A DNA stretch of 64,000 nucleotides, taken from Thinopyrum elongatum. Lineage: Eukaryota; Streptophyta; Magnoliopsida; Poales; Poaceae. The number at the start of each line of letters is the position of its first letter. Positions within the stretch are counted from its first letter, which is position 1. Shown here one piece after another: positions 33,601 to 46,182 of this stretch. Location: positions 212,371,888 to 212,435,887 of the forward strand of contig CM022301.1 of assembly GCA_011799875.1 (NCBI GenBank), written 5' to 3'. The notes under the pieces are model-generated. The model was not told the DNA's origin. It worked only from the letters and a program-made list of their open reading frames with translations, and searched no databases. Both the position numbers and the translations under genes were made by a program.

Positions 33601-35740
33601 GATAGACTGCACGAAGCCCCTGAAGCGAGTGCAACTGGGCCGGCCTATGCTCGCACTATAGTAAACTATTTGCCCGTGCACTCGCAATAAGCGATACTTA
33701 TCATTTGCGGCAAGAGACCCAAGCACTCTAGCATAACAAATGTGCTGTAGAGATATAGAAATGTGGCAACCTTATACTGTAGCGACCCGTCTCTGTGGCG
33801 AAAGCAAATCGAGGCCAGTTTTTGAAAGCGAACACCTTTCCAATTTGCTAAACTTTTTTGGAAATGATGAACTTGTTTGATTGTAAACAATTTTTTGTAA
33901 CGCTATCGTTTGAAAAATTCCAAACAAATTTAGAAAAGAGGAACATAATTTGACTTTGTATTATTTTAAAAAGGATTTTTTTTAAATTATGAACAGTTTA
34001 TTAAAACATGGACATTATTTCAAATTCTCTCATATTTATTGATAACACGTACAATTATGAGTTTTCGAACAAATGTTTAAAAAGGCATTTAAAAAATCAG
34101 AACAATATTTGAAAACACAAACAGTTATTTTAAAATGCATTTTTAATTTTTTTGTTTGTTCGGAAATGTGAACGAATTTTGAATATTGCAAATATAATTT
34201 GATTTTTTTAAACATTTTCTGGAAAACCAGAATATGTTTATGAAAATTCTGATTATTTTTTAAAATAGAAATATGCAAAAGAATGCAAAAACACACAATA
34301 ACGAAATAGAAAGAGAAAAAAAGTGAATGCAACAAAAAAAGAAAACAAAGAAAAAGGAAAACATTGGTTCAAAGAACCTTCTAGAAGGTTCAAAACAGGT
34401 AAAGCCGGACAGGAAAAGTTCCCAAAACAGAACGAACAAGAAGAGTTAACTTTTTTTTTCTGGAGCTCCACAAGAACAATTAACTGCGCTAGCTAAGTGT
34501 GCTCGACCCTGTGTGTTTGGTCGAAGAAAACTGTTCCGGAAGTTTATTTTTATGATCGATCTGCATTAGTTGGGTCGGCCGATTTTTGGATAAAACATGT
34601 TTTCCATTATTTGGGCTCCAAAAACTTCGCGAGTGGTATTTCTCATTTCACGCGAGTCGGTAGCTTCTCTCACATGTAGGAACAACTCTCTCGCATAGCA
34701 AAACGGCCGGCTGTTTTTCTGTTTTTTTTCGCTCGCTGGCTCGTGACACGCGCTCGCTGATTTTTTTTTGTTTTCTTTTCACTTTTCGGTTTATTTGTTT
34801 CTTCACAAGTTTTCTTAGTTTTGTTTTGTTTTTCACATGTTTTCTTCGTTTCTTAATCTTTTCTTTTCTTTTCTTTCTTTTATTTCTTTTCTTCATTTTC
34901 TTTGATTTGTTTTTGTTTTTATTGGTTTTCAATGATTTTTTTATTTTCTTCTTTTTTCGGTTTTCTTTTGTGTATCTCTTTTGTTTTTCATTGTTTGTTT
35001 TGTTTCTTTCTCGGCTTCCATTGTTTTTCATTCTTTTTGCGGTAGCTTTCTTTGTTTTTTGTTTTTATTTTTTATTTGATTTTCGTTGTTATTTTTTCTT
35101 TTTACCATTTTCTTTGTCTTTCTTTTGTTCATATGAAAAATGTTGATCATGTATTTTTAAAATGTTAAACTTGTATATAATTCTTTTTATCATGTATACA
35201 AAAGGTCTAAAACATACACATATATTAAATAAAACTAGACACCAAAAAATAATTTTAAAAGAAATAATTTTGTATTTAAAAAAATGTCAAACATGTATGT
35301 AACATTGTTCCTGATGTATACAAAATATGTATGTGTTGCCGGAAAAAATATTTATTACCATTAACAGAATGTTTAACACATGATCAATATTTTTATACAT
35401 ATTTAAAATTTTAGAAAAGAACATGATCAACATTTTTTATTCACGTGTAATTTTTTTAAATGCATGATCAACATTCTGTTCATACACATTGTATTGTTTT
35501 ATACATTTTTCGTATACATAGGAAACATTACTCACATGCAGGATTAACATCTTTTAAATACTTGCCCAAATGCTTGAATAACTTTTTTCAAAATGTTTTA
35601 TGTAAAGTGCTTTTAATATAAATATATTTATTTAGTATATTTGGAAGTACAATTTTTTTTAAAGAAAAGCAAAAAACGAAACAAAAAAGTGGAAAAAATA
35701 AAGAAAAAAAACGAGGTTGTGGCGTGTGGTCTCACGCACG
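33601..35740. other. low-complexity AT-rich region, no gene
   Basis: A patch with mixed composition at about 33600-33830 and another at 34490-34700 separate AT-rich blocks. From 34780 to 35140 the plus strand is a T-rich, CTTTT-type run that gives a Lys-rich frame on one strand and a Phe-rich frame on the other; neither is a gene. From 35150 to 35640 words like CATGATCAACATTTTTTAT and ACATGTATGTAACATT recur irregularly, resembling the 32816-33600 style on the other strand. I see no terminal repeats. Confidence 0.45.
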
Positions 35741-35788
35741 CCTGGGCTGCCAGTCTGGCGCTCGCCTGGGCTGCCAGTCTGGCGCTCG
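35741..35788. repeat. perfect 24-base tandem repeat, two copies
   Basis: The unit from 35741 (CCTGGGCTGCCAGTCTGGCG plus CTCG) is repeated without change at 35765. It is short and GC-rich inside AT-rich surroundings. Confidence 0.9.
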
Positions 35789-36101
35789 CCTTCAGGTGAG
35801 GCTGAGGCGGCGCTCTGTCGTGCGTGAAGCAAGACATAGACGCGTCCCAAAAACTTGGACATTAGCTGCAGAAGTATGGATTTCTCAAAAGAAAAAGAGC
35901 TGCAGAAGTATGGGGCTCAATGTATGTCACGGGGCCCCGGTCGTTGGTTCAACTCACGGACGATATCCTCTTGTCTTTCTTTCACGGGCAATCCATCTCC
36001 GTATTTTATCTCCTGCACGATTGCCCGTGAAAGCCGGACGTACTTAGCTCCAAACAACAAGCTGCCCGTACTTTGGCTTGCTTAGCTCTAAGCTTGACAT
36101 T
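35789..36101. other. spacer before the LINE 3' end
   Basis: About 310 bases with two near copies of GCTGCAGAAGTATGG (35865 and 35899). It should hold the 3' untranslated region of the LINE on the minus strand, but I see no clear poly(T) tract to mark its tail, so the LINE's exact end is unknown. Confidence 0.35.
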
Positions 36102-39100
36102 CTATAGTCCTTCCTTGAGATAGTATCTCCAAGAGCTTATGTGTGACGGTGCAGATCTGAAGATTTTATCATTTCTTACCATCCAAATACTCCAGCAACC
36201 CATTATTATGATCTCCATCGCAATGTCTTTAGGTAGCTTGATCGTGGTTAGTATAATTTCATCATATGCAGATATTCCTCTCTGTTTGGTGGGGAGCGGG
36301 TTTGTCCAACAACTGAGTGAGAAAAGGCAATTCCAGAAACAGGTGGATAAGAGTCTCCTCTGTTGAATCAGCACATGGAGCACAGTTGTAATCTTCTAAG
36401 AACATGTTCCTGCATTGCAGTAAATTCCTTGTGCTGACTCTGTCATGCAATAGGAGCCAGAAGAAAATCTTGTGTCTGAGTCTGCATGTCGTTTTCCATA
36501 GCTATTTAAAGATGGTATGAGCTTCTGTCTTCCAACATATGATCTTGTACATCTTCATGGATGAGTACTGTGGGGTGGTCCAGGGATATGTCCATTTGTC
36601 CTTCTCATCTGAGTGTGTTCTGTTGAGAATCTGATTTTGGAGGGAGTTGAATTGGTTGAAGGCTTGCTGGGAAAGGGGTCTGTGGAATAGTTGACTAAAC
36701 TCCTGTTGGTCTTGGGCTTGCATCAGTGTGATCTCTTTGTTTATGACAAAGGAGTAAAGTTCAGGGAATTTATGTTGTAGGGGTTCACCCATCCATGTGT
36801 CATACCAGAATAAAGTAGTGTCCCCCTTGCCTGGTTTGCAGATGGCATGCTGCTTGAATGTGGGTAGAGTTCTAAGAATTGCTTTCCACCAAAAGGATCC
36901 CACCATTTTTTCACCAGGGAGACAATCCTGGTAATGTGTTTCCCAAATGATCTTGACCCAGGGGGTATTCTCTTTGTTGAAGAACTTATGAAGGAATTTC
37001 ATGAGTAAGGCCTGGTTATGAGAATGGATATCCAGGACACCCAGACCACCTTGTGTTTTAGGCTGGCATACTTTGTTCCATGAAATAAGGACAGATCCTC
37101 TTTCTTGTGTACCAAACATTTTCCAGAAGCAATTCATGAGATATGAGTTTATTTGCTTGACTACTGTCTGGGGGATCAATAGAGTGCACATGAAGAAAAT
37201 AGGCATGCTTGAAAAAACTGACCCGATGAGGGTAAGCTTGTCTCCAGTAGACAGTAGAGTGGAGCACCCAAGAAGCCTATTTTCAATTCTCTTCAACATA
37301 GGCATAAAATCCTCAACCCTTGGTTTGGTGTAGCATAGTGGTAGCCCAAGATATTTATGTGAAAGTGTACCAATTTTGCAGCCCAGAAGGTGAGACAGTT
37401 TAGTCATCTTGTCCATGGGGGTGTTGATGGTAATGAGGGTTGATTTGGAGTAGTTGACTTTAAGACCTATGTAAGCAGCATAGTGAAGCAAGAGGTTTTT
37501 GATGTGCTCAAGTTGCCTACTATCAGCCTTAGCAACCAGGATGGTGTCATCTGCATACTGGATGATGGGGTAATCAGTGCAAGATTGATGAACAAGTGTT
37601 GTCTGAATCAGGTTGTTTAGCATGGCTCCATTCATCATGGTTTGTAAGACATGAGCAGTAATCACAAATATGAGAGGTGAGAGTGGATCTCCTTGTTTGA
37701 CACCTTTTTTACACAAAAATTGTTTTCCTGGTACTCCATTAAGAAGCACAGAAGAAAAGCCAGTCCCATAGATCATTTTGATCCAGTGAATCCATTTGTG
37801 TCCAAAGCCTTTTGCCTGCATAATCTGTATGATGGTATCATGGTTTAACATATCAAATGCTTTCTCAAAATCCAGTTTCAGTAATACCAGCTCTGTTTTG
37901 CTTTGAAAGCATTGATGAATGTATTCATAAGACCAAGCATGACAGTCTTGAATGCATCTGTTGTTCAGAAAACCATATTGGTTGGTGTGGACCATTCTGA
38001 GGATAACTTTTTGTAGCCTGTTTGCCAGTAGCTTGGTGATGATCTTTAGATTACAGTTCAGAAGGGAGATATGCCTGAAGTCTGCAGGGCTAGTAGCAGC
38101 ATCAACTTTGGGGATCAAGGTTATGAAGGAGTAGTTGATGCTCTGGATATTAACATTACCATAGTGAAAATCATGGATGAGTTTGTAAAAATCAGAGGCA
38201 ATGATATCCCAACAATGTTTGAGGAATGCAACATTAAAACCATCTGGTCCTGGTGACTTATGAGAGGACATCTGCATGACCACATTATCAATTTCTTCCT
38301 TGGTGAAAGGGGCTTCCAATTCAGATAGATCTTCCAAAGATTGCAGAATATTATCCAGTTGAAGAGGGTTGTCTGTGGAGGAGGTGGTACCCAATCTTTC
38401 TTTGAATGCCCTGAATAGGATGGCAGCTTTGGCTTGATGATCATGGTGTTTTTGTCCTGTTTCATCTTTGAGCATAGCAATACAATTATTTCTGAATTTG
38501 ATTGTGGCTTTGGCTTGGAAGTATTTAGTGTTGGCCTCCCCATCTGAACCTGTCTGATTGTGGCTCTTTGTTTCCAATATATTCTTTGATGATCCAGTAG
38601 CATTGCAAGATGATTTTTAAGAATCACTCTACCATTTGATTCCTCTATGGATAGAGGTCTGAATTCCTCAAAATAATCATAGCATAGGATTAGAAAATTG
38701 GTGTCTGCAATAATTTTCCTCAAATTAGATATTTGCCTGGACCAAATTTCCAGTCCTTTCCTCAATCTTTTGAATTTGGCAGCTATGACTTTCGCACTGT
38801 CTCTTTCATTCACTTCTTGAGACCAGATGGATTTGACAACATACTTGAATTGTGGATGATGTAACAAAAAATTCTCAAATCTAAAAATATTAGTTCTGGG
38901 AATAGCAGAGCCAATTTTGATGTTGATGGGAACATGGTTAGAAGTGGTTTTTGCCAAGGGGTAGGCAAAAGTGGAAGGGTATTTGAGTGTCCATGCTTCA
39001 GACGTAAAACACCAATCCAATTTCTCGAGCAGAGGAGCTTCTTGCATATTGCTCCATGTGAAATTCCTACCTTTCAGAGGGATTTCAATCAGTGCCTATT

Positions 39101-39620
39101 GGTTTATTGCTTCATTAAAATTGAGCATATCATCTAAATTTCCTCCTTCTCTACTTCTGCTGTGAGGGTATCTTATATAGTTAAAGTCTCCCAATATGAT
39201 CTAGTGAATATCATCTTCCATTTGGAAATTATTTAGCCAATTAATAAAGAGAAGTCTCTCTTGCTGCTCACATGGACCATACACATTGGTGAGGACCCAC
39301 TGATCTCCATTATGCTTGGAGGTAAACTGGATGGAGATGGCATAATTATTTCTGTGAAGGACCTGACCCCCCAAAACTTGATCATTCCATGCAACTAAAA
39401 TCCCTCCTGATGCTCCAACAGATGGGAGGTATACAAACTTGCTAATTCTTCTGGGACATAATTTTTTCATGTATGTGCTGTCAAATGACTCCCTCTTAGT
39501 TTCTTGTATGCAGATAATTGAGCACTGTGATTCTTCAATTTTATTGGCTATTGCAGTCCATTTCTTAGGGTCATTAATACCCCTAATATTCTAGTTTAGA
39601 ATGCTCCATTCTCTATTCAT
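36102..39620 (-). pseudogene. LINE ORF2: endonuclease, reverse transcriptase, zf-RVT
   Basis: The start is the ATG at 39620 (text MNREWSILN, a TAG where the family has Trp, then NIRGINDPKKW). The endonuclease reads ILVAWNDQVLGG, WVLTNVYGPCEQQERL and the C-terminal SNHVPI (SDHxPI type). After a frameshift near 38575 a 691-codon frame (36502-38577) stays open through the [41 protein letters not shown] (motif A), [25 protein letters not shown] (catalytic YADD), KVNYSKS, then HKYLGLPL and LNIHSHN-type text. After another break the zf-RVT text MHDRVSTRNLLQCRN and the end RYYLKEGL plus TAG at 36102 follow. At least one stop and three frameshifts disable it, although the RT frame itself is intact. 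It would nick target DNA and reverse-transcribe its RNA. Confidence 0.88.
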
Positions 39621-39865
39621 GAGCTAGCATCAGTACTGAGCAGTTAGCTGTTATATTAGACTGTCTAGAATATGGAACTAGAATAGATGATGTGCTTGAG
39701 AGAGATAGCAGGTATAAGAGATGATATTCTTGCAGTCTAAAGCCCAATAAAAAAGTTCAGCAGTGCCATATCTCATACAGTCTTTCATAGCAAATTCAGT
39801 ACAGCCAGGTAACATCACCAAACACAAAATATTACAGAGCAGAGCTTGTGCAGGTTTATGAGGAT

Positions 39866-40460
39866 CTAGATCCATTTCTTATTATGCTCCTTTGAGGTCT
39901 TGTTCCCCTCCAGAGTGGAACTTGCACCTTTGCTCTTCTTTGGCCTCTTGGACATGATCTCTTCAGTGGTGTCCTTCTCAGTCACCTTGCAAAAGAGGTG
40001 TTTAGGCTCTTAACCACTTTGGCAGAGATATTTGGTGGTTTAGCATTACATGCAAGACAATCTTTATCCATGCAAACAGATTTTTTGAAGCCCTTAGATA
40101 ATTTTTGAAGTCTACAGCTTCTTCTTACCTCTGTCTCAACCAATGGGATTTTGTCCTTCCTCCTTTTGTGATTGTGAAGAGCAGATGTGGATGAAGCAGA
40201 TGTTACTTTAGTAGTTGCTGCTTCAGAAGGGGTGCCAAGTGCATTATCCTTTGTGCCCTGTTGAGATGAAGGTGCATAACAGATAAGTGTATCATGAGTT
40301 GGGCATTTCTCAGGTATTGTAAAGGGCAGAGTGTTGTTGCAAGTTGATCCTTGACTAATAATTTCCCATACATTAGAGGTAACAAACTTTTTTGCCCATT
40401 CAAATTTTTCTGGAGATAATAGATTGACTAATAGAAAATTAACCCATTCAGCAGGTACCT
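39866..40460 (-). pseudogene. LINE ORF1, C-terminal fragment
   Basis: The minus strand reads VPAEWVNFLLVNLLSP, EKFEWAKKFVTSNVWEII, then VRRSCRLQKLSKGFK, CMDKDCLACNAKPPN and ISAKVVKSLNTSF, which are the usual C-terminal landmarks of plant LINE ORF1 (the RNA-binding Gag-like protein). A one-base loss near 39990 shifts the frame before TEKDTTEEIMSKRPKKSK and the stop at 39866-39868. The N-terminal DUF4283-type part is missing because the insertion is 5' truncated. Confidence 0.75.
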
Positions 40461-42240
40461 AGATCTTACTTTTTTTTTTCCTTTTCCCCTTTATGTTAAA
40501 GAAGAATTTGGCATCCCTGAGATTTGGATGTATTTTCAGTTTTTGTAATGGTGTTTTTATTAGGATTTGCGCTACCTAATATATGGCCGTTGGTCTGTTT
40601 GCAGAGAAAAAAGTTCAATTGTCTTGATTTTACTCATTTAAGTCCTCCTCTTATTATACATCACCATATCCACCTGTTGTTTTTGCTCGCATACTTTGAC
40701 AAGCCACGCGGCGCTAACCTTAGAAAGTTGATGTAGCCATCCTTCGACATAATGTATTAGAAAATTTTCGCATCAAAGGAAAAGGTATTCACAAGATTAC
40801 TCACCAGATCCTTACACGGTGATCAGTTCAGCATGCAATAAGTCAAGAGCGCTTGGTCTCTGAGTGCAACCATTTATATATGGTAGCACAAGCTTTCTTA
40901 ACCCGGTTTGGATGAAGGTCTAGTAACAAAAATAGTAATGCAAAAGTACCATGTAATCTTTTGATACACCGGGTTCTACCAACATCATCATGCCAAGCGA
41001 ACAAGACACAAGCAGATCTATGACAAGGGCATTGCCATATCCAAAAATTTCAAATTAGGATGTGAACATAGAAAGCATATACATACCATGTTTTCAGTGC
41101 ATTTTGGTTGTTTTGGGAATTTGTTTGACTATTTTATAAACCTAAATTGAATTAGGGATTTATTTAATAGCCATATTAAGTCGTTTGCGTGAAAATGAAT
41201 TTTCAAAATATACTTATGGGCTAGAAATATTTTTCTATGATCCATATAATCCCTAGTATTTGTCTAAACCTTTTTTATTTCGAACAATTTTAAATGAAAT
41301 AGATTTGGGACAATTAAACTCCAGTTCAAATCCTAGGTTTAAAAGAAAAAGAGAAAACATAATAGGAAAACAAAAATAAAAGACATAGTCGAGCTAGCAG
41401 CCCAGCAAGCCAGCCTAACTAGGTAGACAGCCGCCCGCGTGCGCACCCATTTAAAAGAAGAAAGTGAACCGTTATGGGGATCTAATACCAGCCGTCCATG
41501 CTCGAGCGCATGGCCGCCACATCCCCCCCCCCTCTCTCTCTCTCTCTCACTGATGCCCTGGACCCACCCGTAAGCTCCAGCCCCACCTCGCGCACGAACG
41601 ACATGCCTGCAACCACTGTCGCCCCACTTCCCCATGATGCGCATGTCACATACAGAGCTCCCTAGTGCCTCCTGAGCTCAACTATAAATTCCCCACGGCC
41701 CCCTCTTTCATTTCCCCAGCTCGCGCAGGCCAATACACCATCAGGCCGCTCAAAATCGTCTGAGAGCTGCCATCCCTCCCTCCATGCTTGGGCGAGCAAT
41801 TCCTCCACTACAAGTGAGTCTCCGCCTCACTTTTGGTCATCGGCCAACATGTATTTTCCCTATATACTTCTCTGACTCAGTGACTTGTCCAGAGGAACAC
41901 CGGAGCATCAAGCCCGAGAACTTCCCGATGCAACCGAGCGTAGTGTCCCCAGTCCCACTTGTCGCACCCCGTCGGTCCCATCCACTCGGGGCATGTCACT
42001 TTTCCCACCTAGCCCCATCGGTAGCCGTACATCGTTAGATCCCGCTATAGTCCCTACCGATTCAGTATGGCCCCGACAGCCACTGTAGTCCATACACCAT
42101 GGCCCATGTGCCCTAGAAAAAATGTGCAGACCCCACTCTATGAGGGCGACCTTTCTAGCCCTTGCCACCCAATGTTGTTCCCCTAGATTGACCCACTAAT
42201 ATGCATCACATATGCTCCTAGGACAAATCTAGCTTCTCTG
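40461..42240. other. unassigned region between the LINE and a copia scrap
   Basis: 40461-41340 is AT-rich with nothing I recognise. 41380-42110 is GC-richer. It contains C10 followed by (CT)n at 41523-41549, and a promoter-like CTATAAATTCCCC at about 41682-41694 followed by pyrimidine-rich text. That looks like a grass gene leader, but no protein with family resemblance follows. Frames of 60-100 codons here (41339-41644 minus, 41784-42038 plus) are not supported. Confidence 0.35.
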
Positions 42241-42244
42241 TTCC

Positions 42245-42520
42245 CGAACAACAATTCAGCATGCATGCCTCGCAGGACGCCATGAGCCCCATCCCCTCTT
42301 ACTACCATGTAGCCAATGAGGACTCGAACTGGTGCAACCATGTGTTAGAGGAGTTTAATGCAATAACGTGGAATGATACTTGGTGCTTGGTCTCTAGTCC
42401 TGCAGGCGTTAATGTGCTCATTGGGAAGTTGATCTACACCCACAACTTCAATGTCGATGGCTCCCTTCTGAGGTACAAAGCCCTGTGAGTGCTCTGCGGT
42501 TTTACATTAGACTACAAGAT
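42245..42520 (+). pseudogene. fragment of copia reverse transcriptase
   Basis: A 75-codon frame (42261-42488) reads PIPSYYHVANEDSNW, VLEEFNAITWNDTW, LVSSPAGVNVLIGK and NVDGSLLRYKA. This is the N-terminal part of the copia RT domain (RVT_2), where the usual text is FNALQxNxTWxLVPxPxGxNVIxGKWVFxxKxxxDGSLxRYKAR. Loose homology continues in another frame to about 42520. It is a short, isolated scrap. Confidence 0.75.
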
Positions 42521-43212
42521 GGGTCATAAAGCTGGTAATGACAAGCGCCATCCTTAGTATTGCCACTAGCAATTCATGGCCAATCCTCTGTTGAATGATC
42601 AATACAAGGCATGTGAGTGGTTAGTAATCCAACTCCTCTTTCCCTCGGAGAAAAATTCAAAAGCCAATCTATTGTGCGAAGAGTGCAGTAACAAAGAACA
42701 CAAAAATTTGGCCAAAAGTGTGCAAAGTTGCAAATGAATGAATGCTACAATTAAAAATGTACTAGATTTTGTAGAGGTAAAGGTACGACAATATATTTGG
42801 TGATATTGATGTGCTTGTCTTTGTTGAGAATGTCTAGTTGAGTCATGTTGGCCTACTTCCCAAATCAAAAGGACTCAGTATACCCTATGACAAGTTGATT
42901 TTTCACATTGCCTACTTGCCTTGTCACTAGGAAAAATTGACAATTTATCCAGTGTGGAGCAGAGGCATTCATTGTAGCCTCCGTGCCCTCATCCACATCC
43001 ACCTTTTCAAGGTGATCCAGACTCTAGAGCAGCCCCCCCTTCCCTAATCATTTCTTGCAGACCAAGTTTCCTTCACGCATGTACTCATCGCGTCTTTGCT
43101 TGTTGGTCATAGCCTCAGTTCATATATCCCCTCCAGGAGAATGGAGCCACTTTGCATTTATTCTTCTCTGGCCTATAGGAATAACCCTCATGAAGATTTG
43201 GCCGGAATCCAA
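42521..43212. other. unassigned region, no gene seen
   Basis: About 690 bases without recognisable protein homology, tandem structure or terminal repeats. It may be the continuation of the copia scrap, decayed beyond recognition. Confidence 0.35.
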
Positions 43213-45345
43213 TTCATGAGCAAGCAAGTTGGATGCACACCCACTTAGTATTGAGCTTTCATACACTTATAGATCTAGTGCATCTGTTGCATGGCAATCC
43301 TTACTCCTCGCATTGATATCGATTGAAAGGCAACCCCATTGCCTATCGATCCACCGAGTTGATGCGAGACTTTCTTCCTTTTTGACTTCCCTTATGAATC
43401 CCTACCACCACATTCTATGCCACCCGTAGTGCTATGTCCATGGCTCACGCTCATGTATTGAGTGGAGTTAAAAATGCTGAAGCACGTGAAAAAATATGAT
43501 CCAATTGCTTGTTTGACACCAGCGTGCTCATGATTTATCTTAATGCGGTGAAGGCGGGGTCATGCCATGCTTACAAAATTCAATGAGTAGGGATAACATT
43601 CCTTAAGCATCGTATATTTTGAAAAACTACTGATTATGTTCTTGTATTCATGGATATTATTATGTTGATATCAATTACTTCATCGTTTCACAATATTTAT
43701 ACCGTAAAAGATAACATGATATATGGATACGCTAGCTAGCATTCAACACAAAAAATTCTATATTTATCATTTACCTACTCACGGACGAACATGAATTAAG
43801 CTTGGGGATGTTGATACGTCTCCAATGTATCTATAATTTTGATTGTTTCATGCTATTATATTATCAATCTTAGATACCTTATATGAAATTTTATATCATT
43901 TTTGGGAACTAACCTATTAACTCAATGCCCAGGGCCAGTTCCTATTTTTGCCTGTTTTATTATTTCACAGAAAAATAGTATGAAACAAAGTCCAAACACG
44001 ATAAAACATTACGGTGATTTTTTCTGGACCAGAAGGGACCCTAGAAGTTTCTGGAGGAGGCCAGAAGACGTATGGGAGAGCCACAAGCTCACACGACATG
44101 CCCCCAGGGGCGTGCCACCTAAGCTTGTGGGCCCCACGTACCTCCGTTTGACCTATTCCACTTCTATAAATTCCCATAATACCCAAAACTAATAGAGAGC
44201 CACCCAAAAACAATTTTTCCGCCGCCGCAAATTTCTGTTCTTTCACGATCCCATCTGGAGGCCTTTTCCGGTACTCTGCCGGAGGGGAATCGATCACGGA
44301 GGGTTTCTACATCAACCTTGCTGCACATCCGATGATGTGTGAGTAGTTTACCACAGACCTACGGGTCCATAGTGATTAGCTAGATGGCTTATTCTCTCTC
44401 TTTGATCTTCATTACAATGTTCTCCTCAGAGTTCTATCCTGTGTAATCTTCTTTTGCGGTGTGTTTGTTGGGATCCGATGAATTGTGGGATTATGATTGG
44501 AATATTCATTGAAAGTAATTGAGTATTTACTGCACTTTATTATTTGTGATTGTTATAGCTATGTAATGCTTTCCGATCTATGGGTTTTCTGTGGCCAAGT
44601 TGATTCGTTGATCTTCAGTGGAAGTGGTGCATAGTAGTAGGTTCAATCTTGCAGTGTCCTCACCTAGTGACAGAAGGGGTAGCGAGGCACGTATTGTATT
44701 GTTGCTACTTAGGGGAAAACGAAGGGGTTTAATCATATTGCTTGGTTTTATTCCATCTACATTATGTCATCTTGCTTAAAGCATTACTCTGTTTGTCATG
44801 AACTTAATACCATAGATGTATGCTGGATAGCGATCGATTGGTGGAGTAATAGTAGTAGATGCAGTCAAGAGTCAATCTACTTGTCACAGATGTAATGCCT
44901 ATGTACATCATCATGCCATGAATATCGTCATAACTATGCGTTTTTCTATCAATTGCCCAACAGTAATTTGTCTACCCATCGTATGCTTTTTTTATGAGAG
45001 AGAAGCCTCTAGTGAAAACTATGGCCTCGGGGTCTATTTTAATCATATTACAAATACCAATATTACCCTGCTGCAATTTTATTTCTTTTATTTTACTTTG
45101 CAATTTATCTATCACCTATTACCAGATTTAATCCTTGTAATTAACGAGTACAAGGGGATTGACAAACCTCTTGTCTGCGTTGGGTGCAAGTATTTGCTCT
45201 TGTGCGTGTAGGTATTGTTGACGTGTTTGCGTGAGTCTCCTATTGATTCGATAACCTTGGTTCTCTACTGAGGGAAATACTATCCGCTACTATATTGCTT
45301 CACCCTTCCTCTTCGGGGAAAATCACAATGCAGCTCACAAGTAGC
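43213..45345 (+). mobile_element. gypsy 3' fragment: end of internal domain plus LTR
   Basis: 43213-43811 is related to 61-674 and 6718-7331 (GAGCAAGCAAGTTGGATGCA start, CCATGGCTCACGCTCATGTA, polypurine text AATTAAGCTTGGGGATG) but has diverged by roughly a fifth, with indels. The LTR at 43812-45345 starts TGATACGTCTCC and ends CAAGTAGCA. It has a TATA-like TCTATAAATTCC at 44163-44174. The left end is cut inside the internal domain, so it is a truncated copy of the same family as 675-8862, older or of another subfamily. Copia sequence starts right after the LTR. Confidence 0.85.
43812..45345 (+). repeat. gypsy LTR, diverged copy
   Basis: It shares with 675-2244 the GATACGTCTCCAA start, the TTTTCCGG...CTGCCGGAGGGG stretch near 44262-44287, CTACATCAACCTTGCTGC, the GATGAATTGTGG region, GGCACGTATTGTATTGTTGC and the GGTTCTCTACTGAGGG end. 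The number of differences is clearly higher than between 675-2244 and 7332-8862. Confidence 0.88.
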
Positions 45346-46182
45346 ACGTATGGGTATGAGTTGCATACTATGATTGCCATGCTTATTATCTACTCGTGGA
45401 TTAGATTAGTCGAAAAGGTGCAAATATTTCCAGGAATCCAAAAACATTATTTTAGGAACTTTTTGATTCAAGGCTTTGCCGCTACACTGAAATCAGAAAA
45501 GTTTACTGGAACGCATTTTAAGCATTGGCAGACAAGGACCATCTTGTGGCTCACAGTTATGAATGTTTTCTGGGTCAGTGGTGTGATTCCCAGTTGAATG
45601 ATTGATCCTGAGAAGGATAAGGCGTTCAGGGAAGCAACCATTGTCTTTGTGGGAGCCATTCTTAGTGTGATCGGAGATAAGTTGGTTGACGCATATCTCC
45701 ACATGCGCGTTGCCAAAAACTTGTGGGATGCACTCGAAGCTAAGTTCGGCGCAATCGATGCTGGAAGCGAACTGTATGATATGGAGCAATTCCATGACTA
45801 CAGATGGCTAATAATCGTCCTATATTGGACCAGGCTCATGAGATGCAGTCCATCGCTAAGGAGCTGGAGCTCTTGAAGTGTGAGTTGCCGGACAAGTTTG
45901 TCGCGGATTGCATTATTGCAAAACTCCCTCCTGGATGGAGGAACTTTGCTACCTCTCTCAACCAGTTGAGACGTGAATTCTCTGTTGAGGATGTCATCAA
46001 TCATCTAAGTGTTGAGCAGAACTCGAGAGCAAAGGACTCACACATTGAAGGGGCAGAGGGATCTTCTAGCGCCAATGTGGTGCAGAACAATTTCCACAAG
46101 TTCAAGGGAAAGAACATCGTCCAGCAGAATACTACCTTCAAGAAGAAGGGTAAGAAGAAAGACAAAAAGAGAGATGGCTGAT
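45346..46182 (+). pseudogene. copia Gag, disabled
   Basis: Plus-strand Gag text: KSEKFTGTHFKHWQTRTILW and MNVFWVSGVIPS, a TGA at 45595-45597, then in the same frame KDKAFREATIVFVGAILSVI, LVDAYLHMRVAKNLWDALEA and SELYDMEQFHDYR. A frameshift near 45800 follows, then DQAHEMQSIAKELELLK and KLPPGWRNFATSLNQLRREF. This is the UBN2-type Gag of Triticeae copia elements. The zinc knuckle that should follow starts with a TGA in place of its first Cys at 46180-46182, then FTCGSRKHWAKKC. The region between the LTR end and 45460 may be its leader. Confidence 0.82.

Larger units (their letters stand above)
36102..40460 (-). mobile_element. L1-type LINE, 5' truncated
   Basis: Read on the minus strand the order is ORF1 C-terminal part (40460-39866), a 245-base gap, then ORF2 with endonuclease, reverse transcriptase and a zf-RVT domain (39620-36102). 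This is the plant L1 (RIL/Karma-like) arrangement. The 5' half of ORF1 and any 5' UTR are absent; the homology starts at about 40460, next to a T9 on the plus strand at 40471. Truncation of the 5' end is the normal outcome of target-primed reverse transcription. No target duplication or A-tail could be fixed by eye. Confidence 0.85.

Noticed and set aside
34648..35146. Lys-rich minus-strand frame and Phe-rich plus-strand frame
   Set aside because: Produced by a CTTTT-type low-complexity run; not a protein.
41680..42110. Possible host gene leader with CTATAAATT and pyrimidine-rich text
   Set aside because: No downstream frame of family type; kept only as an unassigned observation.
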